Shown in pieces: positions 29,126 to 29,636 of a stretch of DNA of 29,636 nt. The position numbers were made by a program, and so were the translations under genes. Numbering within the stretch: position 1 is the stretch's first letter; each line of letters opens with the position of its first letter. This DNA comes from CAZWZG01 sp964638245 (GTDB taxonomy: Bacteria; Pseudomonadota; Alphaproteobacteria; Rhodobacterales; Rhodobacteraceae). The notes under the pieces are model-generated. The model was not told where the DNA came from. It made no database searches and worked only from the letters and a program-made list of their open reading frames with translations. Location: assembly GCA_964638245.1 (NCBI GenBank), contig CAZWZG010000018.1, positions 1-29,636 of the forward strand, in the 5' to 3' direction.

Positions 29126-29636
29126 ATGACGAATGTAGTGATCGCATCGGCAGCACGTACGGCTGTGGGGAGCTTTAGCGGGGCGTTCGCCAATACACCT
29201 GCCCATGACCTGGGGGCCGCCGTATTGGAAGCCGTGGTCGAGCGGGCCGGTGTCGACAAAGCAGACGTCAGCGAGACAATCCTCGGTCAGGTCCTGACCG
29301 GCGGCCAGGGTCAGAACCCCGCCCGTCAGGCCCACATCAATGCTGGCCTTCCGCAGGAAAGCGCCGCATGGGGCATCAACCAGGTTTGTGGCTCCGGCCT
29401 GCGCGCCGTCGCTCTTGGCGCACAGCACATCATGCTGGGCGACGCGTCGATTGTGGCTGCAGGCGGTCAGGAAAACATGTCGATGAGCCCCCACGTGGCT
29501 AACCTTCGCGCCGGTCACAAGATGGGCGACATGAAGTTCATCGACTCGATGATCAAAGACGGTCTCTGGAACGCCTTTAATGGCTATCACATGGGGCAGA
29601 CCGCTGAAAACGTTGCAGAAAAATGGCAGATCAGCC
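29126..29636 (+). CDS. phaA: Acetyl-CoA C-acetyltransferase, N-terminal part (cut by window edge)
   Basis: The first 170 codons of a biosynthetic-type thiolase, which condenses two acetyl-CoA to acetoacetyl-CoA for polyhydroxybutyrate synthesis and the ethylmalonyl-CoA pathway, or works in reverse. The start MTNVVIASAARTAVGSFSGA, GQVLTGGQGQNPARQ, and the nucleophile cysteine in INQVCGSGLRAVALG (C88) with GGQENMSMSPHV are classic. GAGGAGGA precedes the ATG at 29126 by 6 nt. The gene runs off the window, so the second half with the His and Cys of the active site cannot be checked. PhaA versus AtoB cannot be separated here; phaB would be expected next. Confidence 0.95.
   Translation, partial: MTNVVIASAARTAVGSFSGAFANTPAHDLGAAVLEAVVERAGVDKADVSETILGQVLTGGQGQNPARQAHINAGLPQESAAWGINQVCGSGLRAVALGAQHIMLGDASIVAAGGQENMSMSPHVANLRAGHKMGDMKFIDSMIKDGLWNAFNGYHMGQTAENVAEKWQIS

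Noticed and set aside
1..29636. CRISPR arrays, tRNA or rRNA genes, insertion sequences, prophage or defence islands
   Set aside because: No regularly spaced repeats, no cloverleaf, no transposase, integrase or known defence gene was seen on either strand; the only long direct repeats are the 55-bp assembly overlaps.

Overview
The window looks like a chromosomal segment of an alphaproteobacterium of the family Rhodobacteraceae (Roseobacter group). This rests on the protein sequences and gene neighbourhoods: a malyl-CoA/beta-methylmalyl-CoA lyase very close to Rhodobacter Mcl1, a DgcN-DgcA D-glutamate pair, a lysA-linked TIGR02302/DUF4175 protein, DUF1244, a Hint_2 protein and an ftsE-ftsX-plsC block. 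Coding density is high and many genes overlap by 4 nt (ATGA). I see no tRNA, rRNA, phage, IS element or CRISPR. The content is mostly core and housekeeping; genus and species cannot be fixed from the sequence alone.

Layout. 1-2039 (minus): the 5' end of pheT, then an opposite-strand small ORF with a hairpin, then complete pheS. 2134-5594 (minus): a Hint-domain protein and a polar amino-acid ABC importer (binding protein, permease, ATPase). 5766-6533 (plus): a TauE/SafE permease, ending in a bidirectional terminator shared with rpmI-rplT (6590-7171, minus). 7319-9045 (minus): a small membrane protein and pyruvate kinase. 9182-10487 (plus): an N-formylglutamate amidohydrolase-like protein, DUF1244 and a DUF6868-like protein. 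10545-14628 (minus): a tightly packed set dgcN-dgcA-nudK-exonuclease followed by dat, apparently centred on D-glutamate and D-amino acids. 14850-18096 (plus): mcl1, a methyltransferase and accA. 18113-20420 (minus): ftsE-ftsX-plsC. 20592-21491 (plus): a zinc-ribbon membrane protein. 21488-27481 (minus): argH, two previously unlisted micro-lipoprotein genes, DUF2834, lysA and a large DUF4175 membrane protein. 27505-29636 (plus): a TlpA-like thioredoxin, an EAL-domain phosphodiesterase and the start of an acetyl-CoA acetyltransferase gene.

Two runs of exactly 100 N (15137-15236 and 17520-17619) interrupt mcl1 and accA. Each is flanked by an identical 55-bp sequence on both sides. Removing the N run plus one copy (155 bp) restores one reading frame in each case and gives 320-residue proteins of normal family length. 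These are scaffolding artefacts, not real disruptions.

The most interesting biology is the dgcN-dgcA-nudK-exonuclease-dat cluster; the pair of 44- and 40-residue lipoproteins chained by overlapping stop/start codons between argH and DUF2834 upstream of lysA, one of which may be an LptM-like protein; a perfect 14-bp palindrome abutting a TATAAT box upstream of mcl1; and the argH/tlpA divergent pair with start codons only 23 bp apart. I found no convincing evidence of a wholly new defence or mobile system.
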